Shown here: in pieces, positions 20,718 through 33,652 of the stretch
Layout: each line of letters starts with the position of its first letter
How positions within the stretch are numbered: the stretch's first letter is position 1
Source: Aptenodytes patagonicus
Taxonomy: Eukaryota; Chordata; Aves; Sphenisciformes; Spheniscidae
Assembly: GCF_965638725.1 (NCBI RefSeq)
Contig: NC_134955.1
Span: 9,576,316 to 9,640,315, forward strand
Direction of reading: 5' to 3'
Length of the DNA stretch: 64,000 bases
Position numbers and translations under genes: made by a program
Notes under the pieces: model-generated
The model's database searches: none
The model's input: only the letters and a program-made list of their open reading frames with translations
Told to the model about the DNA's origin: nothing

Positions 20718-23700
20718 GAGACTGGAATGGCGTTTTAATATTAATGTCCTTTTTGTCCTCTAAAGGGCCCCAAGCCAGCCACTGCAATTAATGAAACTCT
20801 TCGAATGCTCGAAGGGAAGCACATATAATTCTTATCTGAAATTAGACTACAGTCCTCCAACACGCTGCAGAATGCTGATCCCTGTTAGATGAACTGGCTG
20901 GGCAGTGTGTATTTTGTTGAAAAGCCAACAGCTCATTTGAAAAATACGTGATGAATTAAAAGTAATGGATAAATGGGAACAGGACTGAGATAATAAAGTA
21001 TGGAATATTCAAAGTTTATCAGATATTTTAATATATCCAATATTTTCAGTGTAATGCAGATAATTAAAATCACCCCAAAGAGATATTCTTACAGAAACAT
21101 ACTCTTGGAATGCAATTTGTTTTCAACAATATTAACTGTAGGCTACAATAATGTAGCGTATTATGCAGGGTATATGTAGGATATATTTCTGTAGCTATTA
21201 TTACAACTGTCCAATCAAAAAAATCTCTCTGTATAATTTCTACAATTATTTAGCTGCTAATTTGATTCTAAAATTGTCTTTCTAGGCAATTATTGCTGAA
21301 ATCAATGCTATCTACTTGTGCACACACAAAAAACCTCTTAACATCATTGTAGCCAGCCTAAATTCACTGTATTGGTGTTGAATTGTTTAAACTATTTGGG
21401 TATTTCCATGACTAATTAGGTCTAGCCATGGGTATCTTAGCTTTCAGATCTGGCCTGGTCCTGCTCGTGTGGGAAGCAATAGGAGGAATCCCAGGGACCT
21501 CAGTGGGTGTGGACTGAGTCTCTGATCTGCAGGTTGGGTCTGAAGTACAGGCTGTTTCTCCTGTGAAATACCACTAAGTTTATAGAGATACACCTGGGAG
21601 AGGTGTTTTCAGAAGGGGGAATTTTACCTGTTTGTACTACAATAATGACCAAGGAAAAAGGCGAAACTCTTATGGATGGCATTAAATACATAAGATGACA
21701 CTGATGCTCTCCTAAAGTGCATGCTTAAACAAATTGAAGTTGCCTTTTTAAGGTGCCCAACAAGTTGTACTACTAATCTGTTGAGCTCTTCAGTGACTAG
21801 GACAATGTAAATAAAACACAGTAAGGAATAATCTGGAAGCTAAATAACTGCAGTGTGATATTTCAGTTATCTATGCCTTCTTAAAATTGGTTTTCCCCCT
21901 TAAATAAATGGTAGGTCGTTTCAGTAGCTGTAACTGTTAGCCAGGCACCAAAGTTCCCTGCATTAGTTAAACTGGTGTAGTACTGAGACATCTGTGCCTC
22001 TGCTCTCTGTGGATATGACATTTTCAGGAATACCGTGAACTTTATTTCAGTTCAGAGTGGCATGTAATTGTTGTTTTGATATTGTTGACTTTTCTTTCTA
22101 GAAGGAAGAGAAAAATACAGTGATACGTGTATTGTAAGTCTTCTCGTTCATGCTTTTTTTTGTTTTTAAATCCAAATACTCTTTGGTTGAGAGTGAAGAC
22201 AATCAAGTATATTGATTCATGCTTCTCTTTTTATAAGAAGTTTGGTCTCTCTGTGGTCTCTCTTGGTTCCTTTGCTTTCGTAGAAAAACAGTTTGGCAGT
22301 AATTAACTTCAAAAATGCATACTTCTTACCTCACATCGTCCACTAGTAAACTACCAGGTTCTTAAAACGGTAAGTCAATTTGTGTGTGTGAAAGCTGCTG
22401 CGAGCAGCAAATTCCATCTTTTCAGTCTCTGTGCGTGTATCTGGGTGTTCCAGCATATCTTGGTAGAAATGACATGGTTTTGCCTTTTAAGCACTGAATG
22501 TGTACTTCTGCAAACAAAGATTTATTAATAACAGAGCACCTTCCTCTTCTACAGTCTTTTTAATATCAGAAGAATGTCATTCTTTCTCTTCAATACTATT
22601 TAAACATATGAAAAGTTAAAAAAAACATGATAGCAATTATATAATGAAAAGTAATGCTCTTTTATTACTTTATTCCCATCAGAGTAACACTTATAACCCT
22701 TTTGTTATATCAGTCCTCTTCTCAATGATATGTTGGCATTTATTCTTGTAAACAACTGAAGGATTGCCATTTTAGCTGATGCCACAGTCTCCTTAGGGAA
22801 ACTATTTTTTACGAACATTACCACTGCACCTTTGATAATTTCCATGTCTAAAAGGGAAACATAATCTCACTTTGGAACAAAGAATGTACTTTATTTGCTT
22901 TCTATTTAATACAAGTGGATCTTGTAACTGAGGTGGCAATATGATTTGGAAAACTTAGATTAAATGGAGTTTTACGCACAAGTTTATTTTTTATTCTTAA
23001 AATATATACTGACAGTGTTGATAGAGTGGCATTTAGATGAGGTTTCTGGTGCATGTTTTTGTCAATGGGGTATAATAGGGATTATTTTTAAGTACTTGCC
23101 AACATGTATGTATCCCATTGTGTGGTAAAAATTGTTCTTAGGAGTATTTTTAGGCTCACTGGTTAAGCTATCTTTGCTAGTGAAAACATAGTAATATTCC
23201 AGAAAAGAGATAGTGAAGTCACTTAAACAAGTTTCTCCTGTGGCTCTCCCAGCACTTGTAGGGGGTTTGTATTCTCTCCGTTGGGAAACCAGGGGGGTTC
23301 TTCAGCTTCTTGAAGAAATAGTAAATATTCTTCCAATATTTTGGCATAAAAGACAACAACATAAGCAGAATTTGCAGGGTAGCATCTCTTTTTTTATACG
23401 GGACCTCAAGTGTCAACCTGCAGTTCTCACTTCCATTCCCTAATTGCCTTTGTGTGGTAGTAACACATAGTGTAAGTGAGCCTTCCTGCTGCCAGAGCAA
23501 ACCTCTGAGGCGAGAGCTGAGATGAACAAAAAAGTCCCAGCTGAAGCACCAGCAAGTCTCAGGTGAAGCACCAGTGGATGCAGACACTGTCCCCGGGAGG
23601 GTTCACGTCCTCTGGTCTGCACTGAGTGTGTCCCCTGCCCGCTGGGCTCAGCGCCGATGTGCCAGAGGTTGCACAGGCAGTGGCTAGAGCCGGTCTGCAA

Positions 23701-25399
23701 CCCAGAAATAGGCAGTGTCTGTGGCGCAGTGATTTGTTGATTCGTCTGGAGTTTTTCAACTCTTCTGCGATGTTTCCATGGTGGAAATTGTGCTGCATGT
23801 GCTATGCATTTAGTTTTGCAGGGCTTCTGTATAGTAAGTACTTTCTGTATTGACTGCCTGCTCATTGTTCCTCAAGTACTGTATCGGCACATGTCAAATA
23901 CTTTACGGTCTTTACTGGAGTGTGCAAGGTATTAGTGTGAAAGGTATTAGTTACACTGCTTCTGTAGTCTGCTTGGGCTTTGTTGCACGGCTCCTGATTA
24001 CAGAGACTCTAAGAGATAAAATTATGTACGCTTATTAATCTCATCAGCTTTAAAGAATTAATTTACTTTAACTAGCATTTGTGTTCACTGCATTGACAGC
24101 AGTATTTACATTCAATGAACTCGGGCTTTTAAGATCCATGTTATCGCCATTTTGCCTCCAAAATTTCATGAATTGTGGGAGCATCACCAATGCTGAGTTA
24201 GTAATACATTCATAGATCTTGCTGTATTGAAAACAATTTCTTTTCTTTATGTATTTATTGTGAAACAGTTATGGATAGTTCTCTCACTGTAAATCCAGAG
24301 GAGAGAGAAGGCACCTATCCATTTTATTGTGACTTATTTCTCTACCCGCAGTTGCTTTTCCTGAGTTAATCTCAGTGTAAAACATCAATTTTTCATCTCC
24401 ACTTTATGTAACTTTGGTCAGCTCAGTTTAGACAATCTGTGTAGTCTCAGTGCTATATCCCCGCTACAAGTTACAGTGTTAGCAATCTCAGTATAATAGC
24501 ACTTTTTTGGGAGGTTTTGCAGAAAAGAGGCAATATAGATCTGAATGTATTTCTCCTCAGTGCCATGTGCAAGCAGTGATGCTCTCTGAAGGCAGCGGGC
24601 CACCGAGACCTGGCCACCAGCACGGTAATACCAAATGACTCTGTAAGACCCAGAAAGGCTGCTCCTTCCTTGGCATCACACAGGCAGAAACACGTTACAC
24701 ATTTCTAAATTTACATATTTACGTAATTGTTTTTAATAGTTGTTTTTTCGGGCCAGCTGATTCATATACTTTCCTGAGCATTTAATTTGATTTCTACATT
24801 AATTCCATATCAGGGAGTAATTAGAATAGACAAAGAAAGAATAAGTAGGACTTAAGTTATGAAACAAAACTGCCATGTGAATTCATTGCCTGTGGTTCTT
24901 CGGGACCCAGTCATCTGCCACAACTTCTTTTAATAGCTCCTTCTGACTTTAATGTGATCAAAACAAATGCAGCGTTTTGTTCTTGAGTTACATTTGGATT
25001 CTGCTGCTTAGTTGTTGGCACAAAACCCACTGAAAAGGGGTGGGAGCGCTGACCCTGAAGTTTGGTGTACCCAAACCACCGGGGACGTATTGCAGAGCCT
25101 GCCTAACGCCCTCTGATACACGGTTATCCTCCCGTAGTCAGTTCACTAAGTGATGGTGCTGGCATCAAGTCGATATTATTGACTTCTATGGGATTTTGGA
25201 AATGCATCAATTTTCAATACAATTTGAAAGGTAATGTGCAAGAAACACTAGATAATATTTTGTAATATTTTCCTTGCTTTCCTAGGGAAACAAAACTAAA
25301 GCAATGGGTTTTACCTTCCTTTCTTTTCTCAGTCCATTTGAAACACCGGCAAACGTACAACCCTCCTCAGTAACTTTTTAATCCTTTGGCCAGTTTCCA
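20718..25399. other. Intron stretch, no gene seen
   Basis: AT-rich sequence. It has a microexon-like segment at 22102-22133 and short imperfect direct repeats near 23.53-23.58 kb (TGAAGCACCAG twice) and 23.92-23.96 kb (AAGGTATTAGT twice). No repeat family was recognised. Confidence 0.5.
22102..22133 (+). other. Microexon-like segment (32 bases)
   Basis: A strong acceptor (GACTTTTCTTTCTAG) and a strong donor (GTAAGTC) flank exactly 32 bases. Entered in phase 1 it reads (E)GREKYSDTCI and leaves in phase 0. It would change the reading phase handed to the next exon, so it would be an alternative exon or is fortuitous. Confidence 0.2.
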
Positions 25400-26567
25400 T
25401 CAGGTTTGTCAGAGATAGAGATGTCCGCTGTCTCAGGTTCTTCCTGCTTTCATATAAATCTGTGCCTGCAAAGATGGACGGGAGCTGATAACAAACACTC
25501 TGCCGTTATCGGCCGTTTCCCAATGCTTCCAATCAGCAGAAGCGTGTGTTGGAGCCAGATGTTTCGGAGGGTGGGCAGGGAGCCGCCTTCTGAACAGGTG
25601 GGAAGGGTTGGGGTTTCTGGGGTATGCTGTGGGGCTGTGGGGCTCGGAGGTGTGGGCGGTGGGAGCTGGCAGCATGGGAGAGCCGGGTGAGAAGAGGGGA
25701 TGGGGCTTCTGAGGGTGGTGGAGAGGAGCTGGGATTACAGTGCTAGGAGGATGCCTTCCCCAGCAATTCCGGTTTTGTTGCGGCAGGAGGGTCCTGGCCC
25801 TGACCCTGGCAAGCAAACCTGAGTTTTGCCGTGATGCCGGGTAGGGAACCGTGAGCCGCTTCTGGGCTTAGGGACAGAAAGCGATGACAAACATCTGCCA
25901 TCGCTTCCATGGAACCAGCCGCTCTAAGTGCTACTGGAAAGACATTAGAAACACAGTTGTTGATTCATTCAGCCAACAGAAGGTACCAAGAAATACAAAT
26001 TAGCTCTTAAAAGGTCTGGCCTATATCTCCATGCTTTTCTTATTTGAAACAAAAATCCTGTCAGCACACCGTCTTGTTTATACAAACACATATACACATG
26101 CAACAGTCCTCTTTTCTTCCATGTGCATTGTCCTGTTGAGTACTCACTTGCAGCTCTAGGTCCTGTATTTATCACTGTGGCAGTAATTGAAACATTTCAG
26201 CAGTTTTCCACAACGTTATTGACATTTTATTAAAAAGAGGAAAAAAAACCCACAAAAAAACCCGCAGTGCACATTTTTAGAGAAGACACAAAATTATATT
26301 CTGTCTTCCAAGATATCTTGCAGTCAAGATATCAAGCGTCAAACACTCAACACCTTTCTGAAAATAAGTTTGTTTTTTTTTTTCCTCTGTGAGGGACTAT
26401 TCAGAAATTGCTATCTAGTATCAAGTTTATGGGTTAATCTCATAAAGAGGTGATGCAGATCACCGGTGCTCAGCCTTTTCTTCAGAGAGAGAAAAAAAGA
26501 GGGGACAGTCCAATCTTAATATGTTGCAGTTGGAGCTTGCAGAAATTGCTTAAAAGTAAATAGCAAG
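25400..26567. other. Intron stretch with GC/G-rich patch, no gene seen
   Basis: A patch of raised GC at 25.4-25.9 kb is rich in G-runs on the plus strand. The remainder is AT-rich. A donor-like site on the minus strand (GCAA|GTGAGTAC) lies near 26.15 kb. No recognised gene or repeat. Confidence 0.5.
25600..25622 (+). other. G-quadruplex-forming motif
   Basis: Four G-runs of 3, 3, 4 and 4 bases are separated by loops of 2, 2 and 5 bases. This satisfies the standard four-run pattern. More G-runs follow to about 25.72 kb. Confidence 0.6.
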
Positions 26568-26684
26568 TCAGGCTCTTGGAAGCTTCTGTCCTTCGCTCAT
26601 CCCAGGTTCTGCCTCCTGGAATGAAATTAGGACCTGCTTATCACTGCCTGGTAGCTGGGTCAGGGCTTGTGAAGGTGCTGCCAT
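26568..26684 (-). other. Short ORF directly after a strong acceptor, unrecognised
   Basis: On the minus strand a textbook acceptor (CCCTTTTCTCTCTTATAG) is followed by CCATGG, an ideal initiation context. The ATG opens 38 codons: MAAPSQALTQLPGSDKQVLI, then SFQEAEPGMSEGQKLPRA and a TGA. No family was recognised. It may be a non-coding RNA exon, a small protein or chance. Confidence 0.2.
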
Positions 26685-26999
26685 GGCTATAAGAGAGAAA
26701 AGGGAGGGTGCTAGTGAGAACTCACTCCTTTTTTGAATTTGCTGAAATGTCCCTGTAATTCTCTTGACGTGACAAACTGATGCAGCAACCCATAGTGTTA
26801 CTCCCTGTGTCCTGATATTAGATGCTGTAGATATTGGAATAATACTACTCATTAGTGGGTATAATATTGCAACTAAAATTTACATCAAGTCTTTCACGGG
26901 CCATAAACTGAGGTTTTACAATATCCCATTTCTTCTCACATTTGTCCTTTTTGGCCTTTTGCCAAAGGAAAAAATACTCAAAAGTACCCGAGGATCTCT

Positions 27000-27300
27000 A
27001 AGGCTCGGTTTTAAAAGTACCATAGGTACTTCAGACAGCAGTGCTTAGTGATTTTCAGTGAGACAGTAAGTACCAGCGCACCGAGTGCTGAGAGTTACAA
27101 AGGCATTTAGGTGCCTACAGTTGCAGATGGGAGCCTGCAAGATCATGGGAATAAATTAGGCACAGAAATTTTCTTGCCTTTTCAAGGGCCTGGTGGCTTC
27201 TCAAGTGAGTAGGTGTTAGGCAGCTCTCATAGCTGGCAGCTCCTGCAAGTCTTACAAGGCACTTACATGCATCATTTGTAAATCTGCCCCTGAGGCACTC
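27000..27300. repeat. Ancient amniote repeat of the TTAGGTGCCTA type (probable DNA transposon relic)
   Basis: The run GGCATTTAGGTGCCTACAG, GCAGATGGGAGCCTGCAAGA and TTAGGCAC, with GATTTTCAGTG upstream and GTAGGTGTTAGGCAG downstream, resembles a palindromic repeat common in turtle, crocodile and bird DNA. Identification is from memory and the copy is degraded. Strand and borders are uncertain. Confidence 0.4.
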
Positions 27301-28568
27301 ATGATGAATTGTTCCAAGCGCTGTATTAGTTTCGTGTTTGTTTTGTCATCCGAGCAGGCACTGGCTTCTCTGATCTTGTTTGCAAGGTTATGTGTTGCAG
27401 GTTATTCTTTTAGTAGTTTTTGTTTAGCTCAAAGTATCTATATCTGCCTTTAGTGTTAAATACCAAAAGCACCAGCCCTTCATGTTGCTAATACTAAAGA
27501 ATTAAAAATAGTTGGCACAAAATGACACTCATTTTGCAGTAGTTAAACAGTGTTGATATAATATGTTTGGGTTATTCAGTACTGTCTGTGAGCAAAGACT
27601 GCTGCTTACTTCTCTGTCTCTGACCTGCGGCTCTCGAGACGGTGCACAAACGCCCTTTTATAGGTGAGAAGAATCTTTGTCCCATGCATGTGCCCATATG
27701 TATTTCTTGCTCTTTCATATGGCAATGAATGTTTTGGTAGCTATGATAGACTGGCATATTAAGTAAATGCATGTATTTGTTTGTATGTAAATGTACTGCT
27801 TGTATGCAAATATATGTATTTCTCTATGTCCCTCCTTTTCTTCCTGTGTTTCTGTAAGGCCAGTATCTGTTTATCTGAAGGGGATAGCTTTAAAGTTGTT
27901 GTTTTCGTGACTATTTGATCTGATGTAGGGTGCCCAGCTCTGTGATTTATATGTTAATGGATTAACAATCACTGCAATTTCAGAATATATGAAAGAAATG
28001 GAAACTAGCTCTTTCCCCGTCTTTATTTCCTCAAATTTGTATTCACTCATGATTTGCATTTGACTTCAGAGCCACCCACACTACTGCACACAGGTTGGTT
28101 ACACCGAGATTGCTACTGTGACTGCGGATGACTATGCAGCAGCTGTGCATAGAGCAGTGGTTCCTCCTTGCTCTCTGTGCATGGATGTACGTTTGCCTTT
28201 CACCCTGCAATGAGAAGCAAGGCTGTTCTCCCAGGCTGGCCAGTGGATGCCAAAAGGGTTACACCTCTGCAAGACACCAGTTTGGGATATTAAACTCAAC
28301 TGTCTGTAGGATTTCTTCATGTTATCAGGATATTTAACCTCATACTGCTCCTTTACTTTTCCAGACTTTGTCTTCCTTCCAAACTACCCTTTATTTCCTC
28401 CACGCACAACCGCATTAGGCATCTGCCCAGCAAGAACTGGGCAGAATACCTGGAAATAATCACACCGGTTTGCCCTTTCACAAAATTATCTTGCAAAACT
28501 TGAAAGAATGGAGGAAGCCTCCCAGCCGCAGCCGCTGGCTCCCTGCACGCCAGCTGCAGCACGCGTTG

Positions 28569-28581
28569 CACACACACACAC
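28569..28581 (+). repeat. Short (CA)n microsatellite
   Basis: About six CA units run into CGTGCGCAG within a locally CpG-bearing patch. Confidence 0.8.
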
Positions 28582-29061
28582 GTGCGCAGCCAGAGCTGGT
28601 GTTGCTCTGAGGATGGGGTGCTCCTGCGTGTGGAATAAGCAGCAGCGTACTGCAGGTGCTGCAGTATTTCACACCAAAGGTGTCAGGCACGCTTTGCATG
28701 TGTGCTTTAACCAGTGCACTGCCATAGAAGGGGTGTGTGCATTTACCCGGTAGTTCCCTGCGCCTCCTAATACCTCTTTCCTTGGTGCTCAGTAATGGAA
28801 TTAATGTGACAGGAACATGGGAACAGTGACATGTTTGTTAGAGGAGATAGATGAACACTTCTGTTTATCCCGTCTGCTCAACTCTCTGTATGTCTCCATC
28901 ACCATCATCGTCCTTGGGTGATGGCCTTTGCTTCATGAGGAAGAAATGTATCAAAATTCTTCAGCCTGAAAAAAGGTGAGCGAAGGGAGATTTTTGAAGT
29001 CATGAATTATCATTCATGGAAGCGATCATGGTAGTGAATAGAGAATCATTACTGACTATAT

Positions 29062-29090
29062 TCATTTATTTGTATTTATTTATTATTTAT
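29062..29090 (+). repeat. (TTTA)n-like low-complexity repeat
   Basis: Repeated ATTTATT units with interruptions. They look like AU-rich elements but lie in an intron. Confidence 0.7.
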
Positions 29091-32000
29091 CTCTCTAAAC
29101 CCAGGCTTCTTACCACTAATTGCTGTACAAACACCAGACTACAAGGTAGTCCTTCCCCAACAGCTAATAATGCTTCTGTGTCCTGTTCAGTCTGCTGCTG
29201 ATGGTGCAAAGCCTTCTTCACTGCTTTGAGTTTAATCTGGAGTAGTTCTCCTCTCCTCTTCTCTTCAGCTCAGATTCCCAAATGACTCTATGGGTATTTT
29301 GTGCCATCCGGCTAACGTATTTCCTAAATCAGGTGTTCAGGAATAAATTGTGAACATCTTACTTCTGGCACCACAAAACTGATTTTTGCTCCCTTTCCCC
29401 AGTGATGCTTTTTTTGGTGATGACAGCATTTGCAAGTGAGAAAATGTCTGTCTTCCACTTTTCCTAGCTGAAGGTAGAGCAAATTATTTTAGGGAACTAC
29501 ATGGGACATTTTTTAATTAATCTTTTCCATAAATGTTGAAATTGCATCACGTGATTGAGATCATGGGAGCTAAACTCAGTGGCTTTGGGTTGTTTTCCAG
29601 TTATCATTGTGCAAACATAAAGGAGGGAGAGTACAGGAAGGCTCTCTAAAAATGCCTTCTGTTCTGCCAAGTTAGTATTTTTTTAATCAAACCTCTTTGA
29701 ATTTATTCCATAAACTCTATTTTTCTGGCATTCCTAATTCTTCGGAGACTCCTGAATTCTGAATAGATATTGTAAAACATGACATGAAGGTAGGCTACTA
29801 CTTATCCTCAGGAAGCATATTCAGTTCTGCTGGATTAGGGCTTTCAGAGCTTTTAAACTGTATAAGCATAGCTTAAATCTTGATAGTGAACAAGATGATA
29901 CATTGAGCAGTGTCTGTCAGTCAGCAGTGAAGTGGAGTCAGCATTTCATTACTTATAGCACTGAAGGTAATTTAATGAAATTATCAGAAAAAACTATTAT
30001 ATCAAATTGCTATGGCAGATATTTGGACTAGAAGTGCAGTACAATAAAATCATATCCATATCAAAATGAAAAATCATATGTAGTGTAGCACTAGTCATTA
30101 AATTTTTTGCATCTTTAATGAGTTTATTTCTAAATACAGCTATGAAATCTCTTACTGATTTCCTTGCAGTGCTGATTTTTCTCACCTTTCGTGTACTCAC
30201 TGTGTTATTAGTGTTATTTATGATACGAGTTGTTTACACTAATGCCTCAAGGTGTACATTGACAGTGTCGCTATTTTTAACAGTTTATCGCATTAGGAAA
30301 TCTGAACTTGATACACACCTGTTGATTTTTTGTCTTGACATCTGATACCTGTTTTTGCACTGGCTTCTTTGAACCTGTCAGGCAGCTCGTTTCTCGCGGC
30401 AGTGTCTGGATGGGCTCAGTGGGTGGAGCGAGCCGGTGGGGTGAGGCGCGTGAAGCACCTTCCGTGCAACTTCTCACCAGCTGAAGCGTGCCCAGCGTGG
30501 AGAGTTTGTGCATCGCAAGCAGGATCAGATTATTTTATATTAGCGTTTGGGCTTTGTACCAAACATGCTATGCCTGGAGTGCCACAAATGAAATAAGTAA
30601 TGGTATTTAATTAACTTGCTATTAATTTACTGAAAACTGCTAAATATTGCTGATCAAGACAAGAGAAGCCTCTATGTTACTGTTTTTACTGGATTGCTGG
30701 TGACAGCACTCCAGTTTCATCCTAGCACTACATGATTTACTAACTATTGTCATCTTTACATATTTAGCATTCCCTGTTATAGAAATGAAACAGGTGAACT
30801 ATTATTAAACTATATATGTTGATAATTAAGTGGTGAGGTGACTGGTTTTTAAGTTGCAAATATAACCAATACAATTTACAGCTCACAGTAAACTGCACTA
30901 ATTATAGTCAAAGTAAGGAATTTTTAATAGTTGCTTGGATAACTCATTTTTTTCTTGCTTGCATAGTATTACCAGACAGCGTTTCAAATTGTGGAGTAAA
31001 ACCATTTAACTAGATCTGTCTTAAAGGTTTAAATTTCTTGTCTCCTAGAACTTACTATTCTATTTAATGTGAAATTAGTATTTTATTTGATGTTTTATGT
31101 ATGGAAGTAAATAAGGATTGTTCTATAGTTAGTAGTTTAAAATAGGTTTATTTGTTTAGTAGATTGCTTATTATTTGTATTTCATATGAAATTTATAGCG
31201 GCCTGACTAGTAGGGTTGTAAAATGTAAAGTGATGTATTAATGCATTACAACTGTACTATTAATTTTTACCCTTGTATGATTCACCTGCCCCTTTATGGT
31301 CATATATTTGGAAAGAACAAATGCTGTTACCTTAATGCACAAGATTCAGACTTGACAACCTGTTGTTGCTATTGTTTTATTAGCGTATAACCAGAGTAAT
31401 GGCACTGAAATAGCAATGACATTGCAAAGAGGGTGCAGAAGTCTGAAAATAGGTAGGCTAAGGTTGCTTTTTGAATGCTTATACATTACAGAATAGTCTT
31501 TAATTTCATAGTCTCTTTTCTTATTTATTTTTTAAGTCTTTGAAGGTTTTTATCTATTTCAGTAAAGAACGGATCAAGCACTAGGAATGAACCAGGGCTG
31601 TGAAACGAAGGTTGCTATCTGCAAGACCATTGCCTCAGTTGTAGGATTTGGAAGATGTTTTCTGCTATGGACAAGGAACTGCAGAAAAGGAAAGGTCTCT
31701 CAGGACAAGGCAGCTGAGACAGGCTTTGTGCTTCTGAACGTAGAGAGTGAACACAAGAGAGTTTGTTTGTGATGCTAATGCAAATAATTTAAACCGAATT
31801 TGAGGCTCCTCTTTTTCCGAGTGTCTAGTTTGAGAAATCTAAGGCCTAATTTTAAGTACGTGTTGAGAAGAGGGAGTTTTGACAACACTGACAAATTCTA
31901 AGAGGTCTTTAGAATGAGTGAACTGTCATTTTTCAGAGTCTTGTAATGAGTAGATTTGGCTGGATAGTCATAGGGATAGTAAATGACATGTTTCTGACAG

Positions 32001-32359
32001 TAAGATAGCTCCATTTCTGTATTTCACACCCCTGCTCCAAAGTGTCTGTATGCTTATATTTCTCAAAGAAAAAGCTGCAGTAATTTTCGAGAGGACAAAA
32101 TAGCACATTTGCTCCCTAATTTTATTTTCTTAAAAAACTTAATGTTTTATTGAAATGCCATGTCCCTACATCTCCAAATTAGATTTAAGAATCATCTTTG
32201 TATAAAAACCTCCTCGTGAATATTCCAGTTTATCAAACATACAAAGAAGTGAAAATAGGGCATTATGGAGAGAATTCAGCAACCTCAGCTACAGGAGTCC
32301 CCACCAGTGATGCCTCTGATCAATGCCTGTCGCATTGATTGTGTCAAGATCAAAGCTGT

Positions 32360-32420
32360 AGATGAGATCTGGGAGTTGAACTCAGATGTCCTGAGTCCCA
32401 GTCCAGTACATCAACTGTGG
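32360..32420 (-). repeat. MIR-like SINE head (tRNA-related), antisense
   Basis: The minus strand reads ATGTACTGGACTGGGACTCA, then GGACATCTGAGTTCAACTCC. The second part keeps a recognisable pol III B-box-like GAGTTCAACTC. This matches the tRNA-related head of amniote MIR elements (GCACTGGACTGGGACTCAGG and on). It is not a tRNA gene, because there is no acceptor stem or cloverleaf. Confidence 0.55.
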
Positions 32421-33454
32421 GGTATTTCCCGCCTTTCCTTCATTTTAAGTCTTCAGTTGGTTCTGATTCATGATGCTTTATAAAAAGGGCTTCACAGTCT
32501 TAGCGCTCCTTTTAGAGGGAAATTTTCATTCCCCTCTAAATGAGCTGCCAAGGAGGCTACCAGGCAGGATGCAGTGTGGCAAAAGTATTTCAATCTTGAA
32601 ATGGTAATAAATATGTACAGCTATTTCTCCGGAGCTCTTCAGTATTGTTAAAATGAACAACTGTAATTACAGAATATTTGTTGAGGCTGTGATGACTCAG
32701 CCACTGGTGCAATAAACAGAGGAACAGAAACAGTGTCCTTCCCTGCTTGGAAAATGCTCCTCCTGTGGTTTCTGTGGCATGAGCGACTAGAGTTAGCACC
32801 ACAAATGCAGCTGTGATTTTGGCTGCCCCTGACTGATTGAGCTTCCTGGTGCATCAAAAGCTCGCATCAGCCATTTTAAAAAGTCTATTAATATGCAACA
32901 AAAATTAAGTAAATTTGGCTTTATGTCTATTTGGAAAATATCTAGTTGTAGTGACCAATGCTACGGTGGCAGTTTGCTATGCTCAGATTAGGTTGTTTCA
33001 GTTTGGTATTGAAACAAAAATCTGAATATCACCTGCAGTGCTTGCAGCGGTAACACTAACGCTGATCAGGGCATCTGTTCAACTGCAGAATGTGCTGTGG
33101 AGAAGTATGCAATTTGCAGACATTATATAGTACCTATTCCAGTTAGTTCTGAGGTTTGGAGTGAGTGGTAGATGAACACTGCTCTTGACCTGGATTTCTG
33201 CGATAACGAACCCCAGGAGAATAGGCCTGTAGAATTTTAGAAGGGTGGAATCGGTGGGTTTTACAGAAATTAAACTTCTTTTAAAAACCTCTACAGATCA
33301 GCAGAGAGCACTCTGTGGATTCCTATAGGGTCATTTAAGAGTTCTATAGAAAACAGATTGTTGTCTGTTGAATTTCATAGTATCTTACCATAAAAGAGTA
33401 GTTTACAACCTCAGCTTATTCATTGAGCCAAAGGATCATTCTCTTTGGCAGAAA
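32421..33454. other. Intron stretch, no gene seen
   Basis: AT-rich, unremarkable. No repeat recognised. Confidence 0.5.
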
Positions 33455-33652
33455 AGCCTTTTTTACTGTAAGGGTGGTCAAACGCTCCAACTTTGCCCAT
33501 GGAAGCTATGGAGTCTCCATCCTTGGAGATGTTTAAAACCTGACTGGACATGGCCCTGAGCAACCTGCTCTGGTTGACCCTGCTTTAATGGGCGGTGCTG
33601 GACTCAGTGACCTCCAGAGGTGCCTGCCAGCCTCACCCATTCTGTATGACTT
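33455..33652 (+). repeat. CR1 LINE 3' end, sense
   Basis: Clear CR1 3' terminal sequence: TACTGTAAGGGTGGTCAAAC, GGAGTCTCCATCCTTGGAGA, GGCCCTGAGCAACCTGCTCT and GTGACCTCCAGAGGTGCCTG, ending in the typical CATTCTGTATGACTTTC tail. It is 5'-truncated, as most CR1 copies are, and moderately diverged. This is the best preserved mobile element in the window. Confidence 0.9.

Larger units (their letters stand above)
26685..32359. other. Intron stretch, mainly AT-rich, no gene seen
   Basis: Holds an old repeat at about 27.0-27.3 kb, a (CA)n run at 28.57 kb next to a small CpG-containing patch, and a TTTA-rich stretch at 29.06-29.09 kb. Otherwise it is plain AT-rich sequence with only short chance frames. 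Confidence 0.55.

Noticed and set aside
32360..32420. tRNA gene on the minus strand
   Set aside because: Only a B-box-like part is present, with no acceptor stem or complete arms. It fits a MIR head instead.
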